From Elgaria multicarinata webbii (lineage: Eukaryota; Chordata; Lepidosauria; Squamata; Anguidae): 64,000 nt of DNA. The stretch lies in the NCBI RefSeq assembly GCF_023053635.1, contig NC_086182.1, positions 31,853,501 through 31,917,500 of the forward strand, given 5' to 3'. Both the position numbers and the translations under genes were made by a program. The notes beneath the pieces are model-generated. The model saw nothing but the letters and a program-made list of their open reading frames with translations. It searched no databases and was not told the origin of the DNA. Shown one piece after another: positions 1-12,687 of this stretch; the first letter of the stretch is position 1, and each line of letters begins with the position of its first letter.

Positions 1-560
1 GCCTCTGTGCCTTCCATGTTGGTATTCTGCAGTACTAGTTCTTCTATAATTTTGTGAATTTCATGGTCCGTTGGCCTTTTGTTATTGATTATCATTCCAT
101 TTTTTGGTCCATTAGCCTTTGTTCTGTCACAGCATCTATTAGGTGGGGGTAGATTTCCAGAAACAGTCCATGAAGTTCTGTCCGGTATCCCGATGTTTCG
201 AGTTGTGTAGGGTGACCATATGAAAAGGAGGATAGGGCTCCTGTATCTTTAACAGTTGTATTGAAAAGGAAATTTCAGCAGGTGTCATTTGTATATATGG
301 GGAACCTGGTGAAATTTCCTCTTCATCACAACAGTTAAAGTTGCAGGTGCCCTGCCCTCTTTTAAATCTGGTCACTCTAGTATAGCTCCTGCAGCTTTAA
401 ATGTTGTGATGAAGAGGGCATTTCACCAGGTGCTGCATGCATACAAATGACACCTCCTGAAATTCCCTTTTCTATGCAACTGTTAAAGATACAGGAGCCC
501 TGTCCTCCTTTTCATATGGTCACCCTAGAGTTGTGTGCTTTTGTAGTGACAATGCATAAC
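1..560 (-). repeat. Unclassified, probably retroelement-derived coding fragment, split by a hAT insertion
   Basis: Outside the hAT insertion at 208-527, the minus strand reads as a decayed protein fragment containing short stretches such as LHGLFLEIYPHLIDAVTEQR, with stops and frame changes. The composition resembles repeat-encoded proteins more than a host exon. I cannot place it in a named family. Confidence 0.35.
208..527. mobile_element. Non-autonomous hAT element, TAGGGTGACCATAT family, copy 1
   Basis: Inverted-repeat element beginning TAGGGTGACCATATG and ending with the complement CATATGGTCACCCTA. It is flanked by a perfect 8-bp target duplication GAGTTGTG (200-207 and 528-535), the hallmark of hAT transposition. 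Internally it is almost one large palindrome (about 320 bp), so it can yield apparent small proteins on either strand. Related copies lie at 12059, 18207, 48119 and 48590. Confidence 0.85.
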
Positions 561-868
561 ATTGCGATTCATTTCATCTGACCAAGCAAAGCATTGCCTT
601 GGGTGTCCCGCCTTGGTGGCTGCCTGTGGAACAGGCAAACCACGTGATTATTCCTCTCCTTATTCATTGCCTGTCCGTTTCCATTTTGGCCAACTGTTAG
701 GTTCGTGCAGAGTTCTCAGCCTTGACGCTGCCCATTCGAGGCTTTTCTTCTAGTTTTCGTAACCACTGTTTCACACTAACAGGGTGGTTAGCCCTGACTA
801 GTGGTGGTCGGCTAGGGTCCGCGGGTGTGCCGTGCCCGTGTAACTGCGTAAACAGTTACCCCTTGCAG

Positions 869-923
869 GTGTTGTTGTTGTTGTTGTTGTTGTTGTTATT
901 ATTATTATTATTATTATTACTCT
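869..923. repeat. (GTT)n/(ATT)n microsatellite
   Basis: About nine GTT units pass directly into ATT units. The poly-leucine frame it produces is an artefact. The flanks (562-868 and 930-1640) hold nothing I recognise. Confidence 0.9.
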
Positions 924-1943
924 AATAGCAAACTCAGATGGTGAATTCTAAGAGAAATGGAGCCACGCCGGGGTTCTGAGATACAAGAAGGATGTTTCAA
1001 CACACAGCTTTTAAGTTTCCCTCTTCTCTTTGCTTCTGGCATTAGTGCAGAACTACTTTCTTTTTAATTCTAAAGATGGAAAAACAACCCCAAAACAGTC
1101 CACCCATGTCTGAGCATACTGAGTAGCCACGGAATATTGACCATGAGCTGGAAAAGAAAAATGAGAAAGGGGGAATAAGACAGGATGATATGCCCTACTT
1201 GAGCTTAGTGGCTGGAACCCTAAACTCATACTAAGGGGTGAAGCTGTGCTGCAACATTTTACTGCAGAACCCACCAGTTTCTCAGGGGTTTTGTGGGGAA
1301 TGTGGTTTGTAGATAGTGGCTAGTTATGGCCTAAGCTGCCTTCCGTTCCCTTGCAAGAGATGAAAAGGCAGGATGTAAATGTAATAATAACATTCTAAAA
1401 ATACATACATCAGAAAAGGAAAGGATGGAAGGCACTGATGCCAGAAGCAAAGAGAAGAGGAAACCTCGAGGTGCACGGAAATCGGTTAGCTTATTAACAG
1501 CCCAAACATTCTGAGCCAGGAGAATACCCTGAGGAGGCAACTGAACCAGTTTCTTCAGAGGACCTGGCTAAACTGCACAACAGGTCTTTTGATCAACTGT
1601 AGATACACCTGTTTGCCTAGGCGCCTTTCACTGTTTTCTCTAACGCAGCGGTTCTCAACCTGTGGGTCGGGACCCCTTTGGGGGTCGAATGACCCTTTCA
1701 CAGGGGTCGCCTAAGACCATCGGAAAACACATATTTCCGATGGTCTTAGGAAACTGTATTGACTGGACTATGTCATGTATCATCTTTTGTATTATTAAAG
1801 CTATTGTTATGTATTATTTTCATTAGCAAACCATCCCATGACAATGGATCGTGTAGAGAAGAACGAAAATAATTTTATGGTTGGGGGTCACCACAACATG
1901 AGGAACTGTATTAAAGGGTCGCGGGATTAGGAAGGTTGAGAAC

Positions 1944-3768
1944 TAGGCATGTGCTCCGCTCCAATTAGAAGCGCAGAAGCAGGAGCGAATTGGCCTGCTC
2001 CGCCTTGCCCAGAGGCAGAGTAGAAGCGGACCGCGGACCCCTAGAAGCAAGGCGAAGAGAAGCGCCCATTTTCGGAGCGCTCCGGTTTCCGCGGTCCGAT
2101 CCGATCGCCATCTTGAAACATTTCGCCCATAGGATTGCATTGCGGAAAAGAAAGGGCATAACTGTGTTGTTTTTGAAGCTATCTTTCTGAAAATTCTTGT
2201 GCTTGGAGAGTCGTGGATAGGGGTCATTTTGAGCCTGCTCTCAGCTCTCTGCGTGCTGTGGTTCGTGTGCTAGAATTTTTTTAAAAAACGGCATGAAAAT
2301 ACCTTTTCCGAAGGGCTGAGGGGCAAAGTCAACTCCCGGTCATGATCACATGATCCCAAAGTTGGAGGAGGGGATAGGCAAAATGGGTAACTTGGGATTC
2401 TGGGAACTTCTCTTTCTTAGTCTGAACAGACTTTTCCCAGTGTTTTTTAAAACAGTAGCCCTACCAAATGCACAAACACAACCTGAAATCATATACTAAG
2501 CCAATAATAAGAGATAGAAACACAGCACTGCTACCCACCCTAACTTTGGGGAACAACTGAAAAGATGTGGTGCAAGGGGATGAGCTCCCCTAGGGCATCC
2601 CATGTGGACGTGCCCTCGCTCTCTCCTGTACTTGGAGGGCCATCAGAGCCCTCCAAAGAGAATAACCCGGTGGAGCAATGCCTATCATGAGTTGAAGTGA
2701 GAGTTCTACTCCTCAGCTCTCGTGGTGAAGCAATGACTTTCATGAGTTGAACTGGCAGCTGCTTCCCCCTCCCCTGGGCACGTCCCCCTATTGCTGGTAA
2801 AAGACAGATATAGCCTTTTTAAAAAAGTTCTTCTTGTTGTTTATTCAGCAACACTGCTGCTTTTAATTCCAACCCTCCTTTGTTTATTTATTTATTTATT
2901 CCATTTTATATGCATTACTGGCTTATCCTTGGCTCACTTCCTTATGCCCCCAGAAATGTCTGCTGCCTGCCTGCCTTCCCTCTCTGCTCCCCTGCCCGCC
3001 TCGCAGGGATGTTGTGTGTGTCTGGCTTTGACTCAGGGGAGAAGTTCTTCCTGCGCTCACTTGGAGTTTTGGAAGTTCCAAATCCATTTTTCAAGTGTGG
3101 AAGAAGATTCATATAGGTTTATCTCTACTCCCCAATTCATGGCATGTTGGGATTTCCTTTGAAATGGCCCCATTGAGATGTCTGCAGGTTTAAGCCCCGC
3201 CAAAAAACAGGGGATGATGGGACTGCCTTGAGTCTGGGCGTGCGTGTGTATCCCTGGATAAGCTATCATGGTGGTGAGTTTGAGGTTTTTAACATGCAAA
3301 TTGACGGAGCTATCGAAAGGGGTGTGAATGGGGTGTTGGATTTTCATAAATTCCCCAAAAATCAGGGGATGATGGGACTGCCTTGAGTCTGGGCATGCGT
3401 ATGTATCCCTGGATAAGCTATCATGGTGGCGAGTTTGAGGTTTTTAACGTGCAAATTGACGGAGCTATCGAAAGGGGTGTGAATGGGGTGTTGGGTTTTC
3501 ATAAATTCCCCAAAATTCAGGGGATGATGGGATTGCCTTGAGTCTTGGCATGCGTGTGTATACCTCCATGAGGTGTCATGGTGCCAAACGTGAGGTTTCT
3601 AAGCTTAATGCAAGCCTATGGGGGGGGGAAACGGAGCTCCGATCCGGATCCAGAGCTCTGCAGCGGAGCGGAGCGGACATAGGTGGAGCAGGGGCGGAGC
3701 GAAGCGGCCCAATCTGCAAATCGCGGATCTGGAAGTGAAGCAGAGTGGGGGGTCCGTGCACACCCCTA
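1944..3768. mobile_element. hAT-like element (TAGGsmTGTGC termini) inserted in SPIN
   Basis: Bounded by a perfect 8-bp duplication TTGAGAAC (1936-1943 and 3769-3776) that belongs to the SPIN right terminus, so the boundaries are certain. Termini read TAGGCATGTGCTCCGCTCC and GTGCACACCCCTA. Internally there is a GC-rich left part (1960-2110), a central part with no recognised content, and a tandem array of a ~155-bp unit starting near 3208, 3363 and 3517. No transposase-like protein is visible. A 449-bp relative lies at 39383-39831. Confidence 0.8.
3190..3600. repeat. Tandem repeat, ~155-bp unit, about 2.6 copies
   Basis: The phrase CAGGGGATGATGGGA recurs at about 3208, 3363 and 3517, followed by the same GTGTATCCCTGGATAAGC-type segment. 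The third copy is diverged. The array lies inside the nested hAT-like element. Confidence 0.8.
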
Positions 3769-3789
3769 TTGAGAACCACTGCCCTAGGT

Positions 3790-5625
3790 GATATACTTCC
3801 AGATGCACACAGAGGTCTAGAAACATGATTAGTCTTTCTGATGATGCCTCAGGACTCAAAAGAAGTGTGGGCTGCAACAAAGGAACACAGCCACCTGTTT
3901 GGAATACCAGCCCGAAAGGGAGCTGGCAGCTATCTTTAAAGCTTTGGGCAGCGCCTATAGAACCCAAGGCTTCCCCACCGTAATTGCCCTTGCTTATTTG
4001 TCCTCCTTTGCATCTTCTGCCTCCACTTGCTCTGAATCATTTGCAATTGAGCAAAACAAGGTGATGCATAAATAAGGAGGCCTGGCAGGTATTATTCCTG
4101 GCTACTTAAGAGGTGGAATGGGGAAGCAACAGGAATGGAGAACAGCAGATCCACCAAAAGTGGGTGAGAAAGACGCCTGCATGCCTTCCCTGGCCATTGC
4201 CTCACCTGAGATTCTGCAATCAGCCTCTGGCTGTCGTTGCCATGGCAAAGAACAAGAGACTCACCTGTATGTCATGAACTGGCCCTTGGCAATGTGAAGG
4301 GGGGGGTATCATAAATAGAATGGAAAATCACTCATTATGTAAACGAATCTAGAGGAAAAGTTAATGATCCGCCTCAAAGAATGAAGGGCTGATGGAGAGG
4401 TATAATTAAGCCTGGAGTGGAGTTATGGGGGTGGGGATGCTGCTGGTTTGGGAGATACTCTTGCCCCAGTAGGTTCTTTGGAGACAGGGTGGATATCTGG
4501 AAATCCACAGTGAAACGGTGGTTTTAATTTTCAAGCTGATACTGCTTTTGGGAAGGGCATCATCCTGTATGTGTGCATGCTGTGTTTATGTCATCCAGGG
4601 GTCAGTTACAACAGGCAACTGCCCATCCCACACTTTCAGCCTGGCCAGAGCTGCTGTGATGTCATGGAAATTCTGTGAGCGTTCCGGCTGCTCGGCTGGA
4701 AGTTGTCCTCAATAGAATGTTATCAAGTAGTGCAACTTCTGGAAAAGAGGAGGAGGAGCTCAGAAAAGGAAGGAGCCAACATTGGAGCTGCATTTGTAGA
4801 ATATTGATCGCAGCTGGACCTGATAAACAGAAGAACAATATCTGGCTAAATATGGGGTGGCAGGAAGTCTTCTCCTGATGGACTTAGGTCCTATGACCTT
4901 TCACTGCAGGGTTGGTATCAGCCCATTCCAGTGCACTAGAAATAGCTGCAGGTTCCTGGTATGCAGCAGGAAGGAAGTTGAGTTCTTCTTTGGGTGCAAA
5001 AGTTGCTGGGTTTGATTTCCAGATAAGGCCTTGCACCAGTGAGAAGGATGGACCACACTTCTGAATAGTGTAGATGATGGCTAAGTTTGAAAAAGAAGTT
5101 AACTGTCTCTGAATAAGTCAACTTCCTACATTGCATATTTCTGAAAGAGTGGCAATAAATGTATGTGGTAATTTATCACCACTGCATGTTAAATGTGTTT
5201 TCTGAACATCAAAACCATCAGAGCCTCTCAGTTGCACTGGACAAGAACTGAAGCAAGAGAGATAGTCATCTTTATAGGGCCAAATGATGTTAAAAGACTG
5301 GAAATGAGTTTTAGTGTTCAAGTAACTTCCAGCATTAGCGCATGCTCAGGTATTGCCTTTTCGAGTTACATTTTAACCAAGATGTATCCTAATGAGAGTA
5401 TTTTACCTGGGTTTGTGATATCTTTGGGGGTTTGGAGCTCTCACTTTTTTTTCTGGCAGAAGTCCTGTTCTTTTAACAGCTGTGTGACAGGTAGACATTC
5501 AGCAGGTGAAGCCATTAACAACTTTACATCTCAATCCCAGAGGAAAATGCTGGTGGGGGAGTAGCAAACCAAGAATTCACATGCAATTACTGTATTTTTT
5601 TATTTTAAAGAGTAGACCAACCTTC
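3790..5625. other. No recognisable gene or element
   Basis: Only short G-runs and AT-rich patches were seen. The open frames here are short and lack splice-site support or family resemblance. Confidence 0.5.
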
Positions 5626-5639
5626 CATGCCATCTAGTG

Positions 5640-5738
5640 TCCTCCAGTTGTATTGGACTACAACTCCCATCAATGCCCATGCAGGGTGGGGATTATGGGA
5701 CTATAGTCCAACATAACTAGAGGACGCCAGATTGGATA
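5640..5738. repeat. Palindromic MITE-like repeat (TTGGACTACAACTCCCATC family)
   Basis: Contains TTGGACTACAACTCCCATC and, about 50 bp later, its near-complement ATTATGGGACTATAGTCCAA, giving a hairpin of roughly 100 bp. At least nine more diverged copies lie in the window. Confidence 0.7.
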
Positions 5739-6239
5739 TGTTCAACGTGACTTTAAACAGCCAATCAGGAACCACCCAGTCTGAATATTCCCTCTACTAT
5801 GCACTCATAACAACCCTGTGAGGTAGGTCAGGAATTGCTTATTATCCATATATTGCACTGGGGGAGAGGGCAGGCTGAGAAAGATTGGTTTGCCTCCCTC
5901 CTCTTATAGCTAATTTCTCAGGCCTCCTTCTTTAATATACAAACATAAGAGCCTTGCTGGTATATCAAATCATAGTATATATAAAACATGAAAATCTTTT
6001 TTTTTAAAAAAACCCAACCTAAGAAAGTAGCAAAAACAAAGAAGCATTATATACAATAGGCTTAAACACATGAATGAAGAACAACATCTCAACCTGGCAC
6101 ATTAAAGTTTTTAAAGTTGGCACCAGATGAAACTCCTTGGGGAGGGGGGATGTATCCCAAAGCCAGGGCACCACCACTGAAAAGCACTCCACCCTTGTGA
6201 CTTCACAGCACCTCTCTGGTGAGCAATACATTTGGAGCA

Positions 6240-6480
6240 GGTCTTCAGTAGACGTTCCGAGCAACGGTCTATGATCTAGTCCAACATCCTGTTTCCTGTT
6301 TCCGACAGTGGACAGCCAGGTCCCTCTGAGAAACCCCCATGCAGGACATGAAGGCAATAGCTCTCTCCAATTGTTGCTCCCCAGATATACTGCCTCCAAA
6401 CATGGAGGTCCCATTTAGCTAATAGCCGCTGATCCTCCATGAATTTTTTAGTCACCAGAAAGCCATCTGAACCAGTGGTC
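6240..6480 (-). mobile_element. Diverged CR1-like LINE 3' fragment
   Basis: Contains CTAGTCCAACATCCTGTTTC, a GTGGACAGCCAGGTCC segment and ATACTGCCTCCAAACATGGA, matching in order the 3' untranslated part of the CR1 copies at 15000 and 63260, reverse orientation. Confidence 0.6.
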
Positions 6481-6580
6481 ATCTTGTAGAAGTGAACCAC
6501 GTCAAGAAGTCCTTTGTCTTGCCTGTCCTAAATCTCCTGCCATCCAATTTCATTTAGTGATCCTAAATTCAAGTATTATG

Positions 6581-6589
6581 AGAGAGAGA

Positions 6590-6621
<32 letters not shown>

Positions 6622-6633
6622 CAGAGAGAGAAA
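6581..6633. repeat. (AG)n microsatellite
   Basis: AG repeats interrupted twice by ACAGAG, followed by an A-rich tract. Confidence 0.9.
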
Positions 6634-6789
6634 GCAAGAACGTTCTGGGTCCACTTTTTCTCTGCCATACCTTTGTTTTCTAAAACTGGTTCATTCCACC
6701 ACCACCACCCCCATAAACTTGTTTCATTTTCCTCCTAAACCAAATTATAATTAAATAATAGTACTAACCTACTTTACAGGATTGTTGGA

Positions 6790-6925
6790 AGCCAGCCATT
6801 CTCAACCTTGCACCTTCCATATGTGTTGGACTACAACTCCCACCATCCACAGCCATCGCCCCTGGAGGAAATGGGAGTTGTAGTCGTTCGGCACAACTGG
6901 AAGGCACCAGGATTGAGGAAGGCTG
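6790..6925. repeat. Palindromic MITE-like repeat
   Basis: TTGGACTACAACTCCCACC near 6830 pairs with GGGAGTTGTAGTCGTTCGGC near 6870. Same family as 5640-5738. Confidence 0.7.
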
Positions 6926-7214
6926 TTGTAATGCATGTACAGTTCTTTGAACACTATGCATGAAATAATATGTTTTTGGAATCTTCCATTCCTAGGCCTG
7001 GCTTTAAGAATGCTACATGCACAGACAAGATCATTCATGTCAACATCCATTTGTTTCCAGTCATCCCTTGTGTCTTGCTGCCCTAACTCAGACTGGGTCA
7101 TTCAGGTGCTAAGCAGCACCTCCACACAGGAAGTACACACATCCAATGTGTCACCGCTATGAAACCTCCCACAGGTGAGGGTGTCAGAGAGACGAATTTG
7201 CATCATCCTGACAG

Positions 7215-7222
7215 TATAAATA
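7215..7222 (+). promoter_or_regulatory. TATA box of PLET1
   Basis: TATAAATA lies 103 bp upstream of the PLET1 start codon, predicting transcription start near 7245-7250 and a ~70-nt 5' leader. The surroundings are not CpG-rich, which suggests a tissue-restricted rather than housekeeping promoter. Confidence 0.65.
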
Positions 7223-7317
7223 GCTTGGCAAACAGCAGTCCCTCTTCAGATCTCCGGTGTAGGACTAGAAGTGAGTCTTGAACAGAAGCAATAAGAGGAG
7301 AAGCAAAAGGCTTGATC

Positions 7318-10300
7318 ATGACTGCTGTCCAGTCCACGCTGCAGTTCCTCTTCCTTGGGGTGTTGTTGGTTTCGCCGGCATATCTTCAGCAGACACCTTG
7401 CGACATCGTCAAGAACACAGTCACACGAGGCTCTTTCAAGCTGGCAGTGGATCCTCCGTATTACAAGCCAGGTGCAATCTACACAGGTAAGTGGCAGCGC
7501 CTGCCTGGACTCAACCTTTTAAGATTTGTCTCGTTGGCTTCCTTGGCTCCTTGGCACACGGCTGTTTGCGTTCCGAGTTACGCTGTGTTCAGCTAAGTTC
7601 CGGCTTCGAAATTAACAAAAGCTTTGCTTCAGCTTCCATGTGGAGGATCCCAGCTCAGCCGATGGATGCAATGTTCGTTGAGATGTTAAACCTGTCTCTC
7701 TGAAGCAGAGCAGAGAAGCGCGGAAATAGGGCTGCCATGGCTTGAAGGATAAGAGAGTTTTTGGTGCATGCTGTTATGGGATGTTAAGACCTAGAGAAGG
7801 GGGATCTATTCTTCTCCAGACCGTGAGTAGGAGGGGGGTATTCTTCCCAGGGGCATTTCAGTTAGTTTTGGGCCGGATCTACACTACTGCTTTAAAGTGC
7901 TATAAAACTGTTATCAAGCGCTTTAAAGCAACAGTGTAGATCCGGCCTTAGTTACAGAAAGGCCAATTCTGAAGTAGCACAGCATGGTGCAATAGGGTCT
8001 CACTTGGACCCAAGTCGCTGACAATTGGCCTCAGTTTCCCATCTGTAACACGGGGAGATAATAACCTACCTCACAGGTATGTTGTTGTAAGGATGGATGA
8101 TATGTGGTTTATAAAGGACTTGGCATAGGAGAAATGCTGTGCTCAAACAAATTGTAATGTTCTTATCAGTCAGTCACTTTTTTAAAGTTCCAGTCCTAGC
8201 GCTACTAGTTAAAACACATTTCTAGTGCATCTTTTCCTTCTTAACACATTTTCTGTGGAAAGAAAAAAAAAGATGGAAGAAGTGGTGGAAAGGCAAGAGA
8301 GGGTTACAAATGGAAGGCGGTGGTGTCTGGACCTCTTGTAAAATTCTGACAATGAGGCAGGGGGATTTCATGATAAAAGCTTAGTCTGGGAGCGCGCTCA
8401 ACTCCGGTGGCAAAAGTCATATAAGTTTTGATGAAAACAAGCATAAAACTACAGTATGAACACCTGGAAGGATAAAATGGTATAAAACCCACGTGGACAG
8501 TATAGAAAGGGAACAAAATACTGACTTACACCTCCAGAGAATCGGGCCTAATAACATACCTATTGCATTATGCAGTGCCCAAAGAATTTCACAGCTTTGA
8601 TTTTGCAGATCTGCACATACGAATTTGCCCAAGGTTTAACCGGCCGAGCAAGACATTTGAATCCGCTGCCAAATCCAATGTGCCATTATCCCTGCCATTT
8701 CCAATTTCCTTTTTTAAAAGTACTGCAGTTTTTAACCTCTTTGAATGGAAGCCTGACATTCACTGTTCAGGGCAGGACAGTTTGCTGACCAACTGATTGC
8801 TAGGTTGTGGGCCATCCTAGGTACAGAACTGGTCAGGGTAGTGCTGGGTTTCGTATATCAAGGCTGAGCCCTGAAACCTGTTTCTAACGCCAAAGCTTGG
8901 CATCATTGGAAGAGGTGATGCAATAGAGAGGATGCTTCTGAGCATGTGCAAAGTGTTTTCGACCGGGGCTCAAATCCTTGCTCTGCCACAAAGCTAACAC
9001 TGTCACTATGGGGCATTCATTCTCTCTCTCTCTCATCTCACAAAAATGTTTTGAGTGTGCAATCCTACGCATGTTTAGACTTGAAAAAGTCCTGTAAAGT
9101 TGGGCTTCTTGCACAGGATTGCACCCTAAATAAATTTAATTAAGAGCCGCAGGCAGCAACTTCCTGAAATTCCCTCATTCCAAAGTTAAATACAAAGGTA
9201 CTGAAAGAACATCATCATCAATGAAAAAGAACTCAAGGCTATTCAAAATTCATTCTGTACATTAAGACAGGTCAGTTTTATTATACCCATATTGCAGATA
9301 CTGGAACTGAGGCCACCTAATAAGCTCATGGCAGAGGTTCAAACCAAGGGATGTTCCCATTCATAATAACTCACAATGCTACACCAGCTGTGTTTAGTCT
9401 GAGTCCAACTGGATCTCAATTGTTCCTTTTTGATGTTGTATACAAATGATGCTGAGTGGCCACTCATCCCATAACTATGCAGTGATTTTGCTTTAGCTGA
9501 TTTCCAAAAGAACAAAAACACCCAAAAACAAACAAACATGATTTCCTGCCTTCCTTTTTCTACCTCCCCACCTCCCACCCCCCAGGATTCTTCTCCCAAA
9601 CAGAGACCTACTGTGTTTTCCTGACTACCTGAACTTCTGTTCTCTTCCGCCTCCTAATTGCTACAGGGCTGCGTCTTCTCTCCAACCACTAATAGTTCTT
9701 CGTCAAATCCAGTGTTCTAGTTTGGGGATTAGCCATACCCTGTGAGTGAGATGCCCTCCCCACCTTCAAGGCCTATGGAAGGTGTGGGAGTCCAAACACA
9801 TTTTAGGCTCTCTGGAATTTCCCTCCAGGATCTGAGCAGCTCATAGGTCTGCCACCCCACAAAGGCTATGCTGTCTGAGGGACGCTGGTGGCACAGCAGT
9901 CCAACATTTCTGGATGAGGCTAGAGTGAGGAAGGCCATCACAGGTCTTCTTCCCTGGAACATTTGACCATTTGCTCATTTCCCACTAAAAAGTACCTTTC
10001 TCTCACTCTTTCTTTCTCCAGTATCCATTACCGGGATAGAAAACGGCACCTCTGTTATCCTTCAAGCTGCGTCTTCCAAAAACAGTTCTGGCGGCCTGTG
10101 GGAAAGCGAAAATGAACCGTTGAGTTGCAGCGGCACCGAGAATCTCGCGCGGAAGAATATCTCCGGCAGTGGTACCCGAACCCGCTGGACGTCCCCCACC
10201 GATACTCATGTGACATCCGTGCTGATGAGGTGAGAACTCCAGCCGCTGTTGGAAGCGGTCATTTTGTAGACAGAAGGGTCCCTGCCTCGAGGATCCGGCA

Positions 10301-12635
10301 GCCTCACCCTTTAAATGTTCATTTCATTTATTTCATTTCTATATTGCTCAACAGTCTAAGTTTTCTGGGTAGTTTACAAAGATTGAAACCTTAAAAATAC
10401 ATCATAGAAAACCATACGCATACCAACATATAAGCAGACGACACACAGAGAGAAGCACATATATCTAAAACAATTTTAAACAATCAACAAGAATTCATTT
10501 TTATCTTTTTGTTTTTGCATCCTGCCCTTCCTCCAAGGTGTTCAAAATTGTGTACATGGGGTAGAATCAACTAAAGTCCTAGGGCTGGCCATTCCAGCCC
10601 AGTGGACTAGAGAGACCTAGAGCTATTGAACACAAGGCTGTTAACCGGCTGTTAATTGGCTATATCATCACAGAATTGAGATCTGAGCACTACACATGGA
10701 GCACTTTCTTTCCTCTTTTTCCTCTACATAACCACTAGGTGGCACAGAGCAAATACACACAGAGCAAAGAGGAAATCACACTTTCTTTTACTTTCACAAT
10801 TCAATACTGCTTTTCCCAGCTTAAAAAACTCGCTGCAAGTGCTGCTTGGGGGAGGGGTCACAATGTCATATAAAGAAGCCATAACAAACTGTGCAAAGGG
10901 AATGCTGAGTGCATGATGAACGCCACATGTGGGGGGGGGGAAACACCTGGAGGGTTAGTGGGCTCTCCCTTGCTGGAAGTCTTCAAGCAGATGAAGAACA
11001 TATATCTTTTGGGAGTGTGGTAGTGCTGGATTTCCAGCCAAGCTCCACTCCTTGGATAGCTCTTTTAGAGTTCTGACTGAAACCCAGATCAGATTCACCA
11101 CCCCACTGGCATCAGAGCCACCAGCCTCCACTGAATTCTATGACTCATAAGCACAAAACATTTTTTTTAAAAAAAAAATTGCTGTGCAACACGTCGTTCT
11201 GTGTAACAAGAATGGTCTTTTCTAATGGTGCAGATGGCTGTCGTCCATCCAATAATTTTATGATTCATTTGTTTGTCTTTGCTCAACTGCAAGCCTAAAA
11301 ACTGCTTTCCCTTGCTTCTCAGTGGCTGCAAAGAAACACAGTTAGTCCGTGGGTCAACATGCAAACATATTTACAAATAAATGTTATTGACGATCTCCCC
11401 CTTGGTCCTAGATGTAGAATGTTCCCGAAATAGAATGATATAGATATAGATAAAGAAGACATTGCTTTCCTAATGCCCCGATAAAATAGTTCATCATCAC
11501 TATGCAGCAGTGGCCAGTACTCATGCTGGCTGGGATTATGGGGATTGTAGTTGAAGGAAGGCTGTTATAGCATCCACTTCCCCATCACTAAGAGTTGGCA
11601 GGGCTTGAGAGATGATTTCGGATTTCTCCCAGAATTCATGGCTTTCCTTGTTTCCCCAAAACAGAGCCTTCGTAACCTTTGCCAACGGAACAACCCTGCT
11701 GCAGACCTGGAGCCTGGCGAAAGGTAATTGGGCGAGGACACACCCGAGATCCTCTCCTCTCCCAGTTCATATCTTTCTCCCCCGCTCCCTCTCTTCCATA
11801 TAAATAACCACAGGGAAAGAGAATGCGGGGAGCTGGTTGAAAATGTGATTCAGGGGACAATATGGCGGGGACACCCCGGGGCAGGGTCTGATGTAATTCC
11901 CCGTTAGCAATTGGAAAACAGGGAGCAGGCCTCTTACCCAATCAGACCTATGTCCACCTAGCCCACTACTGCCAACACTGTTGGCAATGGCTGTGAAGGG
12001 TTTCAGGCCGGAGTTTTTCCACCCCTACCTGGAGATGCCGCCAGGAACTGAACCTGGATAGGGTGACCATATGACCGGATTTGCCCGGATTTGGCCGGGT
12101 TTTCGGTGACAAATCCGGGAAGGGGAGGGGAAATCCGGATTTTTCCAGTCTTCCCCGGCCAAAGAGCAGCTCTAATGGGAATTAACAAAAATGCTTATAA
12201 CTCCGTCATTTTTAAAGATAAAGACATGAAACTTGGCACGATGGTAGCTCTTAGGAAGGGCTTTAGTCATACCAAATTTGAAACAGATCCGTTCAGCCAT
12301 TGATTTTTTTAGGAATTTTTTAATAATTGAGGTTTTAAATTATTATTTTTAAAATTGTCATTTTTAAAGATAAAGAGATGAAACTTTGCACCATGATAGG
12401 TTTTAGGTAGAGCTTTAGCCATGCCAAATTTGAAACAGATCTGTTCATCCATTGATTTTTTAGGAATTTTTTAATAACTGAGGTTTTAAAATTATTATTT
12501 TTAAAATTGTTATTTTTAAAGATAAAGAGATGAAACTTTGCACCATGATAGGTTTTAGGTAGAGCTTTAGCCATACCAAATTTAAAACAGATCCGTTCAT
12601 CCATTTATTTTTTAGGAATTTTTTTTGTAGAACAG

Positions 12636-12687
<52 letters not shown>

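Larger units (their letters stand above)
1646..3781. mobile_element. SPIN-type hAT element, split by a younger hAT insertion
   Basis: Starts CAGCGGTTCTCAACCTGTGG, continues with the GGGGGTCG and AAGACCATCGGAAAACACAT segments typical of SPIN (Space Invader) elements, and its right end reads TTGAGAACCACTG. The right end is displaced to 3769-3781 by the insertion at 1944-3768. The outer flanks CTCTAACG and CCCTAGGT are only about half identical, so the original target duplication has decayed or differs. SPIN is known (published family) for horizontal transfer into lizards, frogs and several mammals. The copy is non-autonomous: no transposase frame is visible. Confidence 0.78.

Noticed and set aside
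1-207. Host protein exon on the minus strand
   Set aside because: Frame changes and stops, and no splice sites; more like a decayed repeat-encoded protein.
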